Of a stretch of DNA of 64,000 nucleotides, positions 27,605 through 36,857 are shown piece by piece; the stretch's first letter is position 1; every line of letters begins with the position of its first letter. Source of the stretch: Thiobacillus denitrificans (GTDB lineage Bacteria > Pseudomonadota > Gammaproteobacteria > Burkholderiales > Thiobacillaceae); NCBI GenBank assembly GCA_002343685.1, contig DDRS01000008.1, forward strand, positions 1 to 64,000, given 5' to 3'. A model generated the notes under the pieces. The model did no database searches and was not told where the DNA came from. It worked only from the letters and a program-made list of their open reading frames with translations. The position numbers and the translations under genes were made by a program.

Positions 27605-29166
27605 GACGGTTCTCCCCGCGGGCAAGGCAGTTGCACGCGCATGCGGCAACCCGGCTGATACGACGCGTCGATGTCGAGCGTGCCGCCATGGCGCGCGACG
27701 ATTTCCTGTGCGATGGCCAGGCCCATGCCGAGGTGGTGCTGGTCCGCCCCCTTGGTGGTGAAGAAGGGCTCGAACACCTTGTAGCGCCATTCCTCGGGCA
27801 CGCCGGGTCCGCTGTCCTCGATGACGGCTTCGACATGGTCGCCGCAGTCCAGCGTGCTCACGCGCATGTCGCGCTGGCCGCTGCGCGATTCGTAGAGCGC
27901 TTCCACCGCGTTGTCGAGGAGTTGCTTGAACAGGGTGGACAACTGCGTGGCGCGGCCCTGGATCGCCGGCAGCCGGGCGGCGGGCTGCCAGTCCACCACC
28001 ACGCCGGCCGCCAGCAGGGCCGGGGTGGAGAGCTTGAGCAGATCGTGCAGGACGGTGTTGAGATCGACCGGCTGCACGTGCTCGCCGGCGTCGTAGGGAA
28101 TGCTGGCGCGCAGGGTTTCCAGCGTTTCGCGGCCATTGCGCACGGCGTCGTCCAGCACCGTGGCGAGGGGGTCGTCGCTGGGCGGTTCCTTGCGGCGCTC
28201 CAGCATCTTGACCGCCGCCTCCAGCATGTTGAGCGGTCCTTCCAGCTGATACACGGCGCCGGCCAGGGCCTCGCGCAGGCCCTGGATGCGCTCCTGCTCG
28301 GCGAGCAGGGCGTGCAGCGCGTTGATGCGGATGGCCTCCTGCTGCCGCTTGAGCTCGCTGATGTCCTGGATGGTCAGCAACAGGTAATGCCGCCGGGCTG
28401 GTTCGTAGAAGGCGTCGGCGCTGACGTCCTGTTCCTCGAACCACGAGATGGAACAGGAGAACCAGCGCGGCGGCCGATGGGGCTGCTCGATCAGCACCTC
28501 GCGGTTGGACAGGCCGCGCCGGCTGGCGCGCGCATTGTCGAAGCCGGGTCCGATCTGCGTGCGCAGGGCGGCCATCAGGGTGGCGGCGGGTTCCTTGCCG
28601 AGGTCGCCGATCAGCTTCTTGTATTCCTGGTTGTCCAGCAGAACATGCTCGTTCTCGTCCAGCAGGACGATGGCGACCTGGGCGGCGTCCACCACCGATT
28701 CGATCAGCGCCTTGTGGTTCTGCACCTGGCGTTCGAGGCGATGCATCTCGGTGACGTCGCGGTGCATGCCGAGGTAGTGCGTGGTCTGCCCGTCCGCATC
28801 CAAAACGGGCGTGATGGTCAGGTCGGCCAGATAGCGGCTGCCGTCCTTGCGCCGGTTGACCAGCAGGCCGTTCCACGGACGCTGGCGTTTCAGCTGGGCC
28901 CACAGGGTTTCATAGACGATCTTGGGCGTGACCCGGTACGACAGGATCGACTCGTTGTGCCCGATCACTTCAGCCCGCGAATAGCCGGTCACGCGCTCGA
29001 AGGTCGGGTTGGCATAGAGGATGTTGGCGTGGGCGTCGGTAATCGAGATCGCCAAGGCCGCCTGCTCCACCACCAGGCGAAAGACCTGGGGCGGGACGAC
29101 AGCGGCCGGGTCGGCGATGCCGGGTGCGGGCAGATTGGCGTCGTCAGGGACGGTAGGCTTGTTCAT
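27601..29166 (-). CDS. nifL: NifL, redox/nitrogen-sensing anti-activator
   Basis: 521 residues: PAS1 (residues 28-145; the FAD-binding type in NifL), PAS2 (150-260), a helical region and a GHKL ATPase domain (N-box QLLDNAVEAL, G1 EDSGPGVPEE, G2 GMGLAI). In gammaproteobacteria and Azoarcus NifL binds NifA and blocks it under oxygen or fixed nitrogen. Preceded by a sigma-54 promoter at 29204-29218, so nifLA is probably under NifA or NtrC control. Confidence 0.93.
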
Positions 29167-29203
29167 TGAGATTTGAATATCCTTTTGTAACAGTTGGGGT
29201 CAT

Positions 29204-29218
29204 GCAAATGGCGTGCCT
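29204..29218 (-). promoter_or_regulatory. Sigma-54 promoter of nifLA
   Basis: Minus strand AGGCACGCCATTTGC, one mismatch in the first base from TGGCACG-N4-TTGC, 38 bp upstream of nifL. Confidence 0.75.
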
Positions 29219-29260
29219 GCTACAAATCTCGTGGGCGGCCGACCCGCAGCCCGCGTGTTT

Positions 29261-29276
29261 TGTCGTCTTTGCGACA
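29261..29276. promoter_or_regulatory. NifA upstream activator site
   Basis: TGTCGTCTTTGCGACA fits TGT-N10-ACA and is nearly palindromic. It lies 43 bp above the nifL promoter and 105 bp above the rnf promoter, so it can serve both. Confidence 0.75.
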
Positions 29277-29380
29277 GAGCCCTTGCGCAGGGCTTGTCCG
29301 CGACAAGAATTTGCTGCACCCAATTGGTGCCGGCTTGCGCCAGTGCCTTGATTTTTCATGCACCGCCCATGCACTTCGAT

Positions 29381-29396
29381 TTGGCACGGCGCTTGC
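29381..29396 (+). promoter_or_regulatory. Sigma-54 promoter of rnf operon
   Basis: TTGGCACGGCGCTTGC contains the full TGGCACG-N4-TTGC consensus, 28 bp before rnfA. Confidence 0.88.
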
Positions 29397-29423
29397 GAAG
29401 TGACAGACAGGAGAGCGAAGCAA

Positions 29424-29999
29424 ATGAGCGAATACCTGCTGTTGCTGCTGGGTGCGGCGCTGGTCAACAACGTCGTACTGGTGAAATTCCTGGGCCTGTG
29501 CCCGTTCATGGGCGTGTCGAAGAAGATGGATGGCGCGCTCGGGATGGGTATGGCCACGACCTTCGTGCTGACCCTGACGACCGCCGCCACCTGGCTGCTG
29601 GAACACTGGCTGCTGGCGCCGCTGGGCATCCAGTACCTGCGCATCCTCGCCTTCATCCTGGTGATCGCGGCGGTGGTGCAGTTCACCGAGATGGTCATCC
29701 GCAAATCCAGCCCCGCCCTGTACCAGGTGCTGGGCATCTACCTGCCGCTGATCACCACCAACTGCGCCGTGCTCGGCCTCGCGATCCTCAACGTGCAGGA
29801 AAAGCACGCTTTCGTGGAAAGCCTGCTGTACGGCTTCGGTTCCGCGCTCGGCTTCACCCTGGTGCTGCTGCTGTTCACCGGCCTGCGCGAGCGCCTCGCA
29901 CTGGCGCAGATGTCGGACATGCTGGCCGGCGCGCCCATCGGTTTCATCACGGCGGGTCTGCTGTCGCTGGCCTTCATGGGGTTTGCCGGACTGGCCTGA
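29424..29999 (+). CDS. rnfA: RnfA, membrane subunit of Rnf complex
   Basis: 191 residues, six membrane helices. Carries the two half-motifs with cysteines (KFLGLCPFMGVS and TTNCAVLGLA) that in Rnf/Nqr bind a shared 2Fe-2S cluster with the RnfE half. Rnf uses NADH and ion flow to reduce ferredoxin or flavodoxin for nitrogenase. AGGAGAG before the ATG; first gene of the operon. Confidence 0.95.
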   Translation: MSEYLLLLLGAALVNNVVLVKFLGLCPFMGVSKKMDGALGMGMATTFVLTLTTAATWLLEHWLLAPLGIQYLRILAFILVIAAVVQFTEMVIRKSSPALYQVLGIYLPLITTNCAVLGLAILNVQEKHAFVESLLYGFGSALGFTLVLLLFTGLRERLALAQMSDMLAGAPIGFITAGLLSLAFMGFAGLA

Positions 30000-30010
30000 G
30001 GAGTGGCGTC

Positions 30011-30571
30011 ATGATCGTTCCCATTCTGAGTCTCACCGTTCTCGGCGTCGTGCTCGGCCTGATCCTCGGCCTCGCCGCACGCTATTTCAAGGTGGAAGGC
30101 AATCCGCTGGTGGACGAACTCGAGGCGCTGCTGCCCGGTTCGCAATGCGGGCAGTGCGGCTACCCGGGCTGCACCGGCGCGGCGCAGGCGCTGGCCGACG
30201 GCACCGCCCCGCTGACGCTGTGTCCGCCCGGCGGGCGCGCCGTGGTGGCGGCGCTGGCCGCCAAGCTGGGGGTGGAGGTGGATCTGTCCGGCGTGCAGGA
30301 CGCCGTACCCAGCATCGCCGACGTGCGCGAGGAGCTGTGCATCGGCTGCACCCGCTGCTACAAGGTCTGCCCCACCGACGCCATCCTCGGCGCGGCCAAG
30401 CACATCCATGCCGTGTTCAAGGAAGCCTGTACCGCCTGCGGCAGCTGCGTGGACGTGTGCCCGACCGAAGCCATCCTGCTGCGCCAGGTCCCGCCGACGC
30501 TGCAGTCCTGGAGCTGGGTCAAGCCCGGCTCGCAGCCGCTGGCGGCCAACGAAGGAGCGCTCGCGGCATGA
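30011..30571 (+). CDS. rnfB: RnfB, iron-sulfur subunit
   Basis: 186 residues: N-terminal helix, the 4Fe-4S domain CGQCGYPGC, and two ferredoxin clusters (CIGCTRCYKVCP, CTACGSCVDVCP). It passes electrons to the soluble acceptor. The stop overlaps rnfC start. Confidence 0.95.
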   Translation: MIVPILSLTVLGVVLGLILGLAARYFKVEGNPLVDELEALLPGSQCGQCGYPGCTGAAQALADGTAPLTLCPPGGRAVVAALAAKLGVEVDLSGVQDAVPSIADVREELCIGCTRCYKVCPTDAILGAAKHIHAVFKEACTACGSCVDVCPTEAILLRQVPPTLQSWSWVKPGSQPLAANEGALAA

Positions 30572-32046
30572 AGCTTTTCAAATTGCGGGGCGGCATTCAT
30601 CCCGAGGGGCGCAAGGCGTCCTCGGCCGACCGCGCCATTCGTGCCCTGCCGTTGCCGCCGCGCCTGTATGTACCGCTGCAACAGCACGTGGGCGCGCCGG
30701 CCAAGCCGGTGGTCCAGGTCGGCGACACCGTGCTGGCCGGCCAGCTCATCGGCGCCGGCCAGGGCAATATTTCCGCGCCGGTGCATGCGCCCACCTCCGG
30801 GCGGGTGGTGGCCATCGGCGACCACCCGGCGCCGCATCCGTCCGGCCTGTCCGCCGCCACGGTGACGATCGCACCCGACGGCGAGGCGCGCTGGTTCGAG
30901 CATGACGTGCCGGCCGACCCCTTCGCGCTGACGCCGGACGACATCGCCGCGCGCGTGGGCGCGGCCGGCATCGTGGGACTGGGCGGCGCCACCTTCCCGT
31001 CGGCGGTGAAACTCAAGTTGTCGCGCAAGAGCGGGGTGGACACCCTGATCATCAACGGCGGCGAGTGCGAGCCCTATCTCACCTGCGACGACCGCATCAT
31101 GCGCGAGCGCGCGGCGGAAATCGTCGCCGGCATCCGCCTGATCCAGATCGCCGTGGGCGCCAGGCACGCCCTGGTCGGCATCGAGGACAACAAGCCCGAG
31201 GCGCTGGCCGCCATGCGGGCGGCCGCGGCCGGTACCGGGGTGGAGATCCGGATGGTGCCCGCGATGTATCCCATGGGCTGGGACAAGCAGATGATCCAGG
31301 CGCTGCTCGGCCGCGAGGTGCCGGCCGAGGGCCGCAGCGCCGACATCGGCGTGCTGGTGCACAACGTCGCCACCGCCTGGGCGGTGCAGCAGACGATCTG
31401 CCTGGGCCACCCGCTGGTGTCGCGCATCGTCACCGTCAGCGGCGGCGCCGTCGCGCAGCCCTGCAATCTGGAAGTGCCGATCGGCACGCCGGTGCAGGCA
31501 CTGTTCGATGCGTGCGGCGGCTTCGCCTCGACGCCCGCACGCCTGGTGCTGGGCGGCCCGATGATGGGCCACCAGCTGACCCATACCAGCGTGCCTGTGG
31601 TGAAAGGCAGCAGCGGCGTGCTGGCGCTGACGCAGGCCGAGATCGGGCTCACCCGGCCCGCGCCCTGCATCCGCTGCGCCACCTGCGTGCGCGCCTGCCC
31701 GGTGGGGCTGCTGCCGCTGGAAATGGCCGCCCGCATCCGCACCGATGACCTGTCCGGCGCGGTGGCGCTGGGCCTCAAGGACTGCATCGGTTGCGGCTCC
31801 TGCTCCTATGTGTGCCCGTCCAGCATTCCGCTGGTGCACTATTTCAACTACGCCAAGGGCGAGCTGATGGCGCAGGCGCGCAGCAAGCTCAAGCAGGAGG
31901 CCACCAAGAAACTGGCCGAGGAGCGCAACGCCCGCATGGAACGCATCGCACGCGAACACGAGGAAGCCGCCGCGGCGCGCAAGGCGGCCAAGGCCGCACG
32001 TGAAGCGGCCGCCAAAGCCGCGGCCGCGACGGAGGCTACGGCATGA
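30568..32046 (+). CDS. rnfC: RnfC, NADH-oxidising subunit
   Basis: 492 residues. FMN/NADH domain (GGATFPSAVKL, INGGECEPYLTCDD) and two 4Fe-4S motifs (CIRCATCVRACP, CIGCGSCSYVCP), then a 60-residue Ala/Lys/Glu coiled-coil tail, shorter than in E. coli RsxC. Overlaps rnfB and rnfD. Confidence 0.95.
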   Translation: MKLFKLRGGIHPEGRKASSADRAIRALPLPPRLYVPLQQHVGAPAKPVVQVGDTVLAGQLIGAGQGNISAPVHAPTSGRVVAIGDHPAPHPSGLSAATVTIAPDGEARWFEHDVPADPFALTPDDIAARVGAAGIVGLGGATFPSAVKLKLSRKSGVDTLIINGGECEPYLTCDDRIMRERAAEIVAGIRLIQIAVGARHALVGIEDNKPEALAAMRAAAAGTGVEIRMVPAMYPMGWDKQMIQALLGREVPAEGRSADIGVLVHNVATAWAVQQTICLGHPLVSRIVTVSGGAVAQPCNLEVPIGTPVQALFDACGGFASTPARLVLGGPMMGHQLTHTSVPVVKGSSGVLALTQAEIGLTRPAPCIRCATCVRACPVGLLPLEMAARIRTDDLSGAVALGLKDCIGCGSCSYVCPSSIPLVHYFNYAKGELMAQARSKLKQEATKKLAEERNARMERIAREHEEAAAARKAAKAAREAAAKAAAATEATA

Positions 32047-33110
32047 CCCCGCTCGCCCATTCCCCGCACGCCCACGCTGTCACCAGCGTATCGCGCATCA
32101 TGGCCACGGTGATGGCCGCGCTCGTGCCCGCCACCCTGTTCGGCTTCTGGCTGTATGGCTGGCCGGCGGTGTATCTGTGGACGGTGTCGCTGCTCGCCGC
32201 CGTGGCGGGCGAGGCGGCCGTGCTCGCGTTCCAGCAGCGCGCAGTGAAGCCTGCGCTGCTGGACGGTTCCGGGCTGCTGACCGCCTGGCTGCTGGCGCTG
32301 TCGCTGCCGCCGTGGGCGCCGTGGTGGATTGCCGTGGTGGGGTCGCTGTTCGCGGTGGTGATCGGCAAGCAGGTATTCGGCGGCCTGGGGCAGAACGTGT
32401 TCAACCCGGCGATGGCGGCGCGGGTCATGCTGCTGATTTCCTTCCCGCTCGAAATGACGACCTGGATGCCGCCGATGGGCCATCTGCCCGGCGTGCTCGA
32501 CAGTCTCGCCGTGACCTTTGGCGGCCAGCATCTGGATGCCGTCAGCAGCGCCTCGCTGCTGGGCCACGTCAAGACCGAATTCAGCCGTGGCCTCGATCTG
32601 CAGCAGGCGCTGGCCGGGCACTACGCGCCGCTCTCGGCGCTGTGGGGCTGGCGCAGCGGCAGCCTCGGCGAATCCGCCGCGCCGCTGATCCTCGCCGGCG
32701 GCGTGTTCCTGATCGCGCGCCGCATCATCACCTGGCATGCGCCGGTCGCCATGCTCGCCGGGGTGGCGCTGCCCGCATTGCTGATGAGCCTGATCGCCCC
32801 CGGGCATTACGCCGGTCCGGTCTACCATCTGCTGTCCGGCGGCGTGATGCTGGGCGCCTTCTTCATCGCCACCGATCCGGTCACCTCGCCGAACACCGCA
32901 GCCGGGCAGCTGGTGTTCGGGCTGGGCTGCGGCATCCTGACCTACGTCATCCGCACCTGGGGCGCGTATCCGGAAGGCGTCGCCTTCGCGGTGATGCTGA
33001 TGAACGCCGCCACCCCTCTCATCGACCGTTATATCAAGCCGCGCATCTACGGCCGCACGCGCACGGGCGAGACCCTGGTGGTCGAGGCCGCGAAGAAGGA
33101 CGCCGCATGA
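32043..33110 (+). CDS. rnfD: RnfD, flavin-carrying membrane subunit
   Basis: 355 residues with about eight membrane helices. DPVTSPNT near residue 280 holds the threonine expected to receive FMN covalently from ApbE, whose gene is in this window at 49.7-50.7 kb. Overlaps rnfG. Confidence 0.93.
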   Translation: MTPLAHSPHAHAVTSVSRIMATVMAALVPATLFGFWLYGWPAVYLWTVSLLAAVAGEAAVLAFQQRAVKPALLDGSGLLTAWLLALSLPPWAPWWIAVVGSLFAVVIGKQVFGGLGQNVFNPAMAARVMLLISFPLEMTTWMPPMGHLPGVLDSLAVTFGGQHLDAVSSASLLGHVKTEFSRGLDLQQALAGHYAPLSALWGWRSGSLGESAAPLILAGGVFLIARRIITWHAPVAMLAGVALPALLMSLIAPGHYAGPVYHLLSGGVMLGAFFIATDPVTSPNTAAGQLVFGLGCGILTYVIRTWGAYPEGVAFAVMLMNAATPLIDRYIKPRIYGRTRTGETLVVEAAKKDAA

Positions 33111-33730
33111 ATCTGGCTGCGCTGCGCGCCAAGCTCTCCTACCAGACCCTGCTGCTCGGCAGCGTGGTGCTGCTGACCAGCGGCGCGCTGGCGCTGGCCT
33201 CGCGCACCACCGGCGACGACATCCAGGCAGCCGCGGCGCGCGACCTCAAGCAGTCGCTGTCCCAGGTGCTGCCTGGGCAGTACGACAACGACCTGCTGCA
33301 CGACACGATCCAGATCGCCTCGCCCGACGGCGACGTGACGGTCTACCGCGCGCGCCGTGCCGGCCGCGTCGAGGCCGTGGTGTTCCAGACCGTGGGCCAC
33401 GGCTACGGCGGCGCCATCGTCTGCGTCATGGGCGTGACGCGCGACGGCACGCTGCTTGGCGTCCGCATCCTCAGCCACAAGGAAACGCCCGGCCTCGGCG
33501 ACAAGATCGAGCCCGCCAAGAGCCGCTGGATCTACGCCTTCGACGGCAAGTCGCTGGGTGACCCGTCGCCCGACAAGTGGGCAGTGAAGAAGGATGGCGG
33601 TGTGTTCGACCAGTTTTCCGGCGCCACCATCACCCCGCGCGGCGTGGTGCGCGCGGTCAAGCGCGGGCTCGAATTCTTCGCCCGCGACAAGGCCCGCATG
33701 CTCGGTGAAATGAAGGAGGACCAGACATGA
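33107..33730 (+). CDS. rnfG: RnfG, covalently flavinylated subunit
   Basis: 207 residues: one N-terminal helix and a periplasmic FMN-binding domain. The motif SGATITP near residue 172 is the ApbE target (S/T-GAT). Overlaps rnfE. Confidence 0.93.
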   Translation: MNLAALRAKLSYQTLLLGSVVLLTSGALALASRTTGDDIQAAAARDLKQSLSQVLPGQYDNDLLHDTIQIASPDGDVTVYRARRAGRVEAVVFQTVGHGYGGAIVCVMGVTRDGTLLGVRILSHKETPGLGDKIEPAKSRWIYAFDGKSLGDPSPDKWAVKKDGGVFDQFSGATITPRGVVRAVKRGLEFFARDKARMLGEMKEDQT

Positions 33731-34404
33731 GTTACGCACGCATTGCCAAGGACGGCCTGTGGGACAACAACGTGGTGTTCTCGCAGATGCTGGCGCTGTG
33801 CCCCACGCTGGCGGTGACCGGCAGCGCCACCAACGGACTCGGCATGGGGCTGGCCACCACGGCGGTGCTGGTGGCCTCCAACATGCTGATCTCCGCGGTA
33901 CGTCACCTGGTCAGCGACGAGGTGCGCATCCCGGTCTACATCGTGCTCATCGCCACCCTGGTCACGCTGGTGGACATGAGCCTGAACGCCTGGGCGCATG
34001 AGCTGTACAAGGTGCTGGGATTGTTCATCGCCCTGATCGTGGTGAACTGCGCCATTCTCGGGCGCGCCGAATCGTTCGCCTCCAAGTCGACGGTCGCGGA
34101 ATCCGCGGTGGACGGCGTGATGATGGGGCTGGGTTTCACCGCCGCACTGGTGGCCATCGGCGGCGTGCGCGAGATCATCGGTTCCGGCACGCTGTTCGCC
34201 AACGCGCATCTGCTGCTGGGCGCGCACTTCGCCTTCCTGGAGCTGACCCTGATCCCCGGCTACCGCGGCTACCTGCTGATGATCCTGCCGCCCGGCGGTT
34301 TCCTCGTGGTGGGCTTCCTGCTGGCCGCCAAGCGCATGCTCGACCGGCGCCGGGCGGCGCGTGCCGAGCTCGATATGGCCGTTCCGCAACCGGCGGCAGG
34401 CTGA
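33727..34404 (+). CDS. rnfE: RnfE, membrane subunit
   Basis: 225 residues, six helices. Paralogue of RnfA with matching half-motifs (LALCPTLAVT and VVNCAILGRAE). Overlaps the rnfG stop. Confidence 0.94.
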   Translation: MSYARIAKDGLWDNNVVFSQMLALCPTLAVTGSATNGLGMGLATTAVLVASNMLISAVRHLVSDEVRIPVYIVLIATLVTLVDMSLNAWAHELYKVLGLFIALIVVNCAILGRAESFASKSTVAESAVDGVMMGLGFTAALVAIGGVREIIGSGTLFANAHLLLGAHFAFLELTLIPGYRGYLLMILPPGGFLVVGFLLAAKRMLDRRRAARAELDMAVPQPAAG

Positions 34405-34415
34405 GAGGCCATACC

Positions 34416-34697
34416 ATGCAGATCGCCGTCGCCTATTCCGAACCCGCCCAACAGGTCTGGCTGCGCATCGAAGTACCGGACGAATGCACGGTGCAGGACG
34501 CCATCGAGCGCTCCGGCATCCTGCGCCAGTTTCCCGAGATCGACCTGGCGACGAACAAGGTCGGCGTGTTCGGCAAGCTCGCCAAGCTCGACGCCGGTCT
34601 CAAGCCCGGCGACCGCGTGGAAATCTATCGTGCCATCATCGCCGATCCGGCCACCGTGCCGCGTCGTCGGATGGAGGACGACGACGATGACGACTAG
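34416..34697 (+). CDS. rnfH: RnfH (UPF0125, ubiquitin-like fold)
   Basis: 93 residues, beta-grasp type, ending in an Asp-rich tail (EDDDDDD). RnfH is often the last rnf gene; exact role unknown. Its stop overlaps the convergent Rrf2 gene by 4 bp. Confidence 0.9.
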   Translation: MQIAVAYSEPAQQVWLRIEVPDECTVQDAIERSGILRQFPEIDLATNKVGVFGKLAKLDAGLKPGDRVEIYRAIIADPATVPRRRMEDDDDDD

Positions 34698-35179
34698 CGG
34701 CTGAGCGTTCCGCCGTTGCGCGGCCTTCCTTTGCCGCGCGCCGTTTTCCCGTCCGTCAGCCAGGCGGGCAGGCGTTTGCGCGACGTGGCGAGTTGCGCCA
34801 GCGTGTAGCCGCCGAACTGCCCCATCAATTCCTTCTTGATCGGCTTCCAGTGGCTATGCATCACGCAGGCCGTCTTGTCGTCGCAGTCCTTGAATCCCAG
34901 CAGGCATTCGCGGCTGATGCGCTCGCCGCCGGTGAGCATGAAGACTTCCAGCAAGGTGCGGTTCTCGGTGCCCGGAACGAGAACAAAGCCGCCCCCGCGC
35001 CCGCGTGTCGACGACATCCATCCGGCACGACAGGGCTGCTGCAGCAGCTTGGCCAGATAATGCGGCGGCAGCTGCAGTTCTTCGGCGAGTTCGCGCGCGA
35101 GCACCGGCCGCCCGGGCGGGTGGGCGACCAGGTGCATCAGGACTTGCAGGGTGTACTGGGTGCTGCGGTTGATGATCAT
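34694..35179 (-). CDS. Rrf2-family transcriptional regulator with three cysteines
   Basis: 161 residues: winged helix (residues 1-65, VLARELAEELQLPPHYLAKLLQ) and a C-terminal part with C-x6-C-x5-C (ECLLGFKDCDDKTAC), the likely Fe-S site of IscR/NsrR relatives. Basic tail. Located between rnf and the nif assembly operon and convergent with rnfH, so it may sense iron, sulfur or redox for these genes; that is inference. Not clearly NsrR or IscR. Confidence 0.85.
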   Translation of the reverse strand: MIINRSTQYTLQVLMHLVAHPPGRPVLARELAEELQLPPHYLAKLLQQPCRAGWMSSTRGRGGGFVLVPGTENRTLLEVFMLTGGERISRECLLGFKDCDDKTACVMHSHWKPIKKELMGQFGGYTLAQLATSRKRLPAWLTDGKTARGKGRPRNGGTLSR

Positions 35180-35325
35180 GCTGGATCCTCACGTGAGGTC
35201 GGCCGGCGCGGGTGGCTTGCCCGCGCGTCACTACATAGATAAGCAGATACGATACTCTGAATTATGTGCGGTATGTGACTCAACTCATCCTTCCTTTGTT
35301 CGTGGCGGCCGGCGTGTGAAGTCGG

Positions 35326-36165
35326 CTAGGCGCGGTTCAGCAGCTGCTTCACCCAGGCGCCCTGGCACACGCGCTTGCGGCGCTGCTCCAGCAGCGTGCG
35401 GATCGGGCTGCGTGCTTCCTGCAGCGTCAGCACGGCGGCGGCCGTGATGCCCTCGCAGCGCAGCAGGTGCAGGCCCATGGGCGACTCCAGGATCCCGCTG
35501 ATCTCGCCTGCCTTCATCTCGAACAGCGCGGCGTCGAGTTCGGGGTAGAGCTGGCCGCGCGGCACCTCGCCGAGCAGGCCGCCCTGCAGCGCAGTGGGAC
35601 ATTCGGAATGCTTCATCGCCTGCTCCTCGAAGCGCGTGGGATCGCGCGCGAGACGTTCGGCGATGGCTTCGATGCGGCCTTGCGCGACCGGGCGCGTGTT
35701 GTCCGGCAGGTCGTCGTTGACGGTGACCAGGATGTGCCGCACGCGCCGCGTCTCCGGCCGCCGGAACTGGTCGGGGTGGTACTGGTAATACAGTTCCACG
35801 TCGATGTCGGACACCTGCGCCGCGCGCGTGCCGACCTTCTCCAGGATCGCCTCCACCAGGAGCTCGCGCTCCAGCGCGTCCATGAAACCGGCCTCGTCCA
35901 GCCCGTTGTGCTGCAGGTCGGCATGGAAGTCGGCCTCGTCCGGGTAGCGCTTGCGGATTTCCTCCATCGCCGCGTCCAGGCTGGCGCGCGGCACCATCGC
36001 GTCGCGCGCTTCCGGCGCGGCCAGCACCCGCGCTTCCAGGCTGAACTGCTTCGCGGCCATCTTGCGCACATGCTCGCGCTCGCCGGCTTCGAGCGCAGTC
36101 GGCGCCTTGCCGAACAGGTTCTGCGCGGCCTTGAGCTCGAGATAGGCGACGGCCTGCTCAGACAT
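35326..36165 (-). CDS. nifM: NifM, peptidyl-prolyl isomerase for nitrogenase Fe protein
   Basis: 279 residues: helical N-terminal part and a parvulin domain (residues 130-240; RRVRHILVTVNDD, GGLLGEVPRGQLYPELD). NifM helps NifH mature. Start at 36165 overlaps nifZ by 8 bp. Last gene of the operon from 42.2 kb. Confidence 0.9.
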   Translation of the reverse strand: MSEQAVAYLELKAAQNLFGKAPTALEAGEREHVRKMAAKQFSLEARVLAAPEARDAMVPRASLDAAMEEIRKRYPDEADFHADLQHNGLDEAGFMDALERELLVEAILEKVGTRAAQVSDIDVELYYQYHPDQFRRPETRRVRHILVTVNDDLPDNTRPVAQGRIEAIAERLARDPTRFEEQAMKHSECPTALQGGLLGEVPRGQLYPELDAALFEMKAGEISGILESPMGLHLLRCEGITAAAVLTLQEARSPIRTLLEQRRKRVCQGAWVKQLLNRA

Positions 36166-36613
36166 CGACGCCTCGTCGAGGCAGCGAATCCAGGCTGGAC
36201 TCCGGCACTTGCAGCGTGTGCCCGAGAAACCGCACGTGATACTCCACGCCATCGGCCAGGTCGCGCAGCACCTTGAACACCTCGCCTTCGGTGCCGGCGG
36301 CGGCGAGCACCTTGCCGTTCACCGCCAGGGTGTGACGGGCCACGACTTTTTCGCGCGTCTCGAAGCGGCTCTCCACCCAGGTCTCGTCGGCCGGCTGCAG
36401 TTCCTCCTCGCGGCAGCCCACGACGCGGCCCTGGTCGAGGAAGTTCACCGTGTAGATGACCTGGTCCTGCAGGAAGGTGCCGACGTTCATCACGTAGCCC
36501 ACGCTACCGCGCTTGATCAGCAGGTTGCCGACCTCCAGGCCGGGAAAGGTGCCGTCGTTGCGCACGTTGCGCGTCAGCCGCACCGCTTCGCCGAAGTCGA
36601 AACGCTGTTCCAT
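36158..36613 (-). CDS. nifZ: NifZ, P-cluster maturation factor
   Basis: 151 residues. NifZ domain in the first 80 (VRNDGTFPG, RGSVGYVMNVGTFLQDQVIY) and a second copy-like region at the end (VFKVLRDLADGVEYHVRFLG). NifZ acts in MoFe protein maturation. A shorter NifZ-like gene is at 49.4 kb. Confidence 0.9.
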   Translation of the reverse strand: MEQRFDFGEAVRLTRNVRNDGTFPGLEVGNLLIKRGSVGYVMNVGTFLQDQVIYTVNFLDQGRVVGCREEELQPADETWVESRFETREKVVARHTLAVNGKVLAAAGTEGEVFKVLRDLADGVEYHVRFLGHTLQVPESSLDSLPRRGVDV

Positions 36614-36617
36614 GATC

Positions 36618-36806
36618 CTAGAAACTGTAGTTGGACGTGCTCGATGGCGCGTCTGGAGGGGTGACTGCCGCGAAGCGACGCCGCTGCGGGCCGGTGCCCG
36701 CAAGACGGAGCGACAACGGCAGGCGCACGGCCAGGCGTGTCAGCGAGCGCGTAGCGAATGCCCCCTGATGGGAAATCAAATCGAAGGCAGAAAAAGCGGT
36801 ATGCAT
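36618..36806 (-). CDS. Small orphan open frame with strong ribosome site
   Basis: 62 residues, MHTAFSAFDLISHQGAFATR then basic and Pro-rich sequence. AAGGAGAT lies 5 bp before the ATG, stronger than those of its neighbours, but the protein resembles nothing known and has a random composition. It fills the only gap in the operon, between nifW and nifZ. Confidence 0.35.
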   Translation of the reverse strand: MHTAFSAFDLISHQGAFATRSLTRLAVRLPLSLRLAGTGPQRRRFAAVTPPDAPSSTSNYSF

Positions 36807-36857
36807 GCGGATCTCCTTACGACAACAAGCGGTCAACTGCGGTTTTTAGGATCACAG

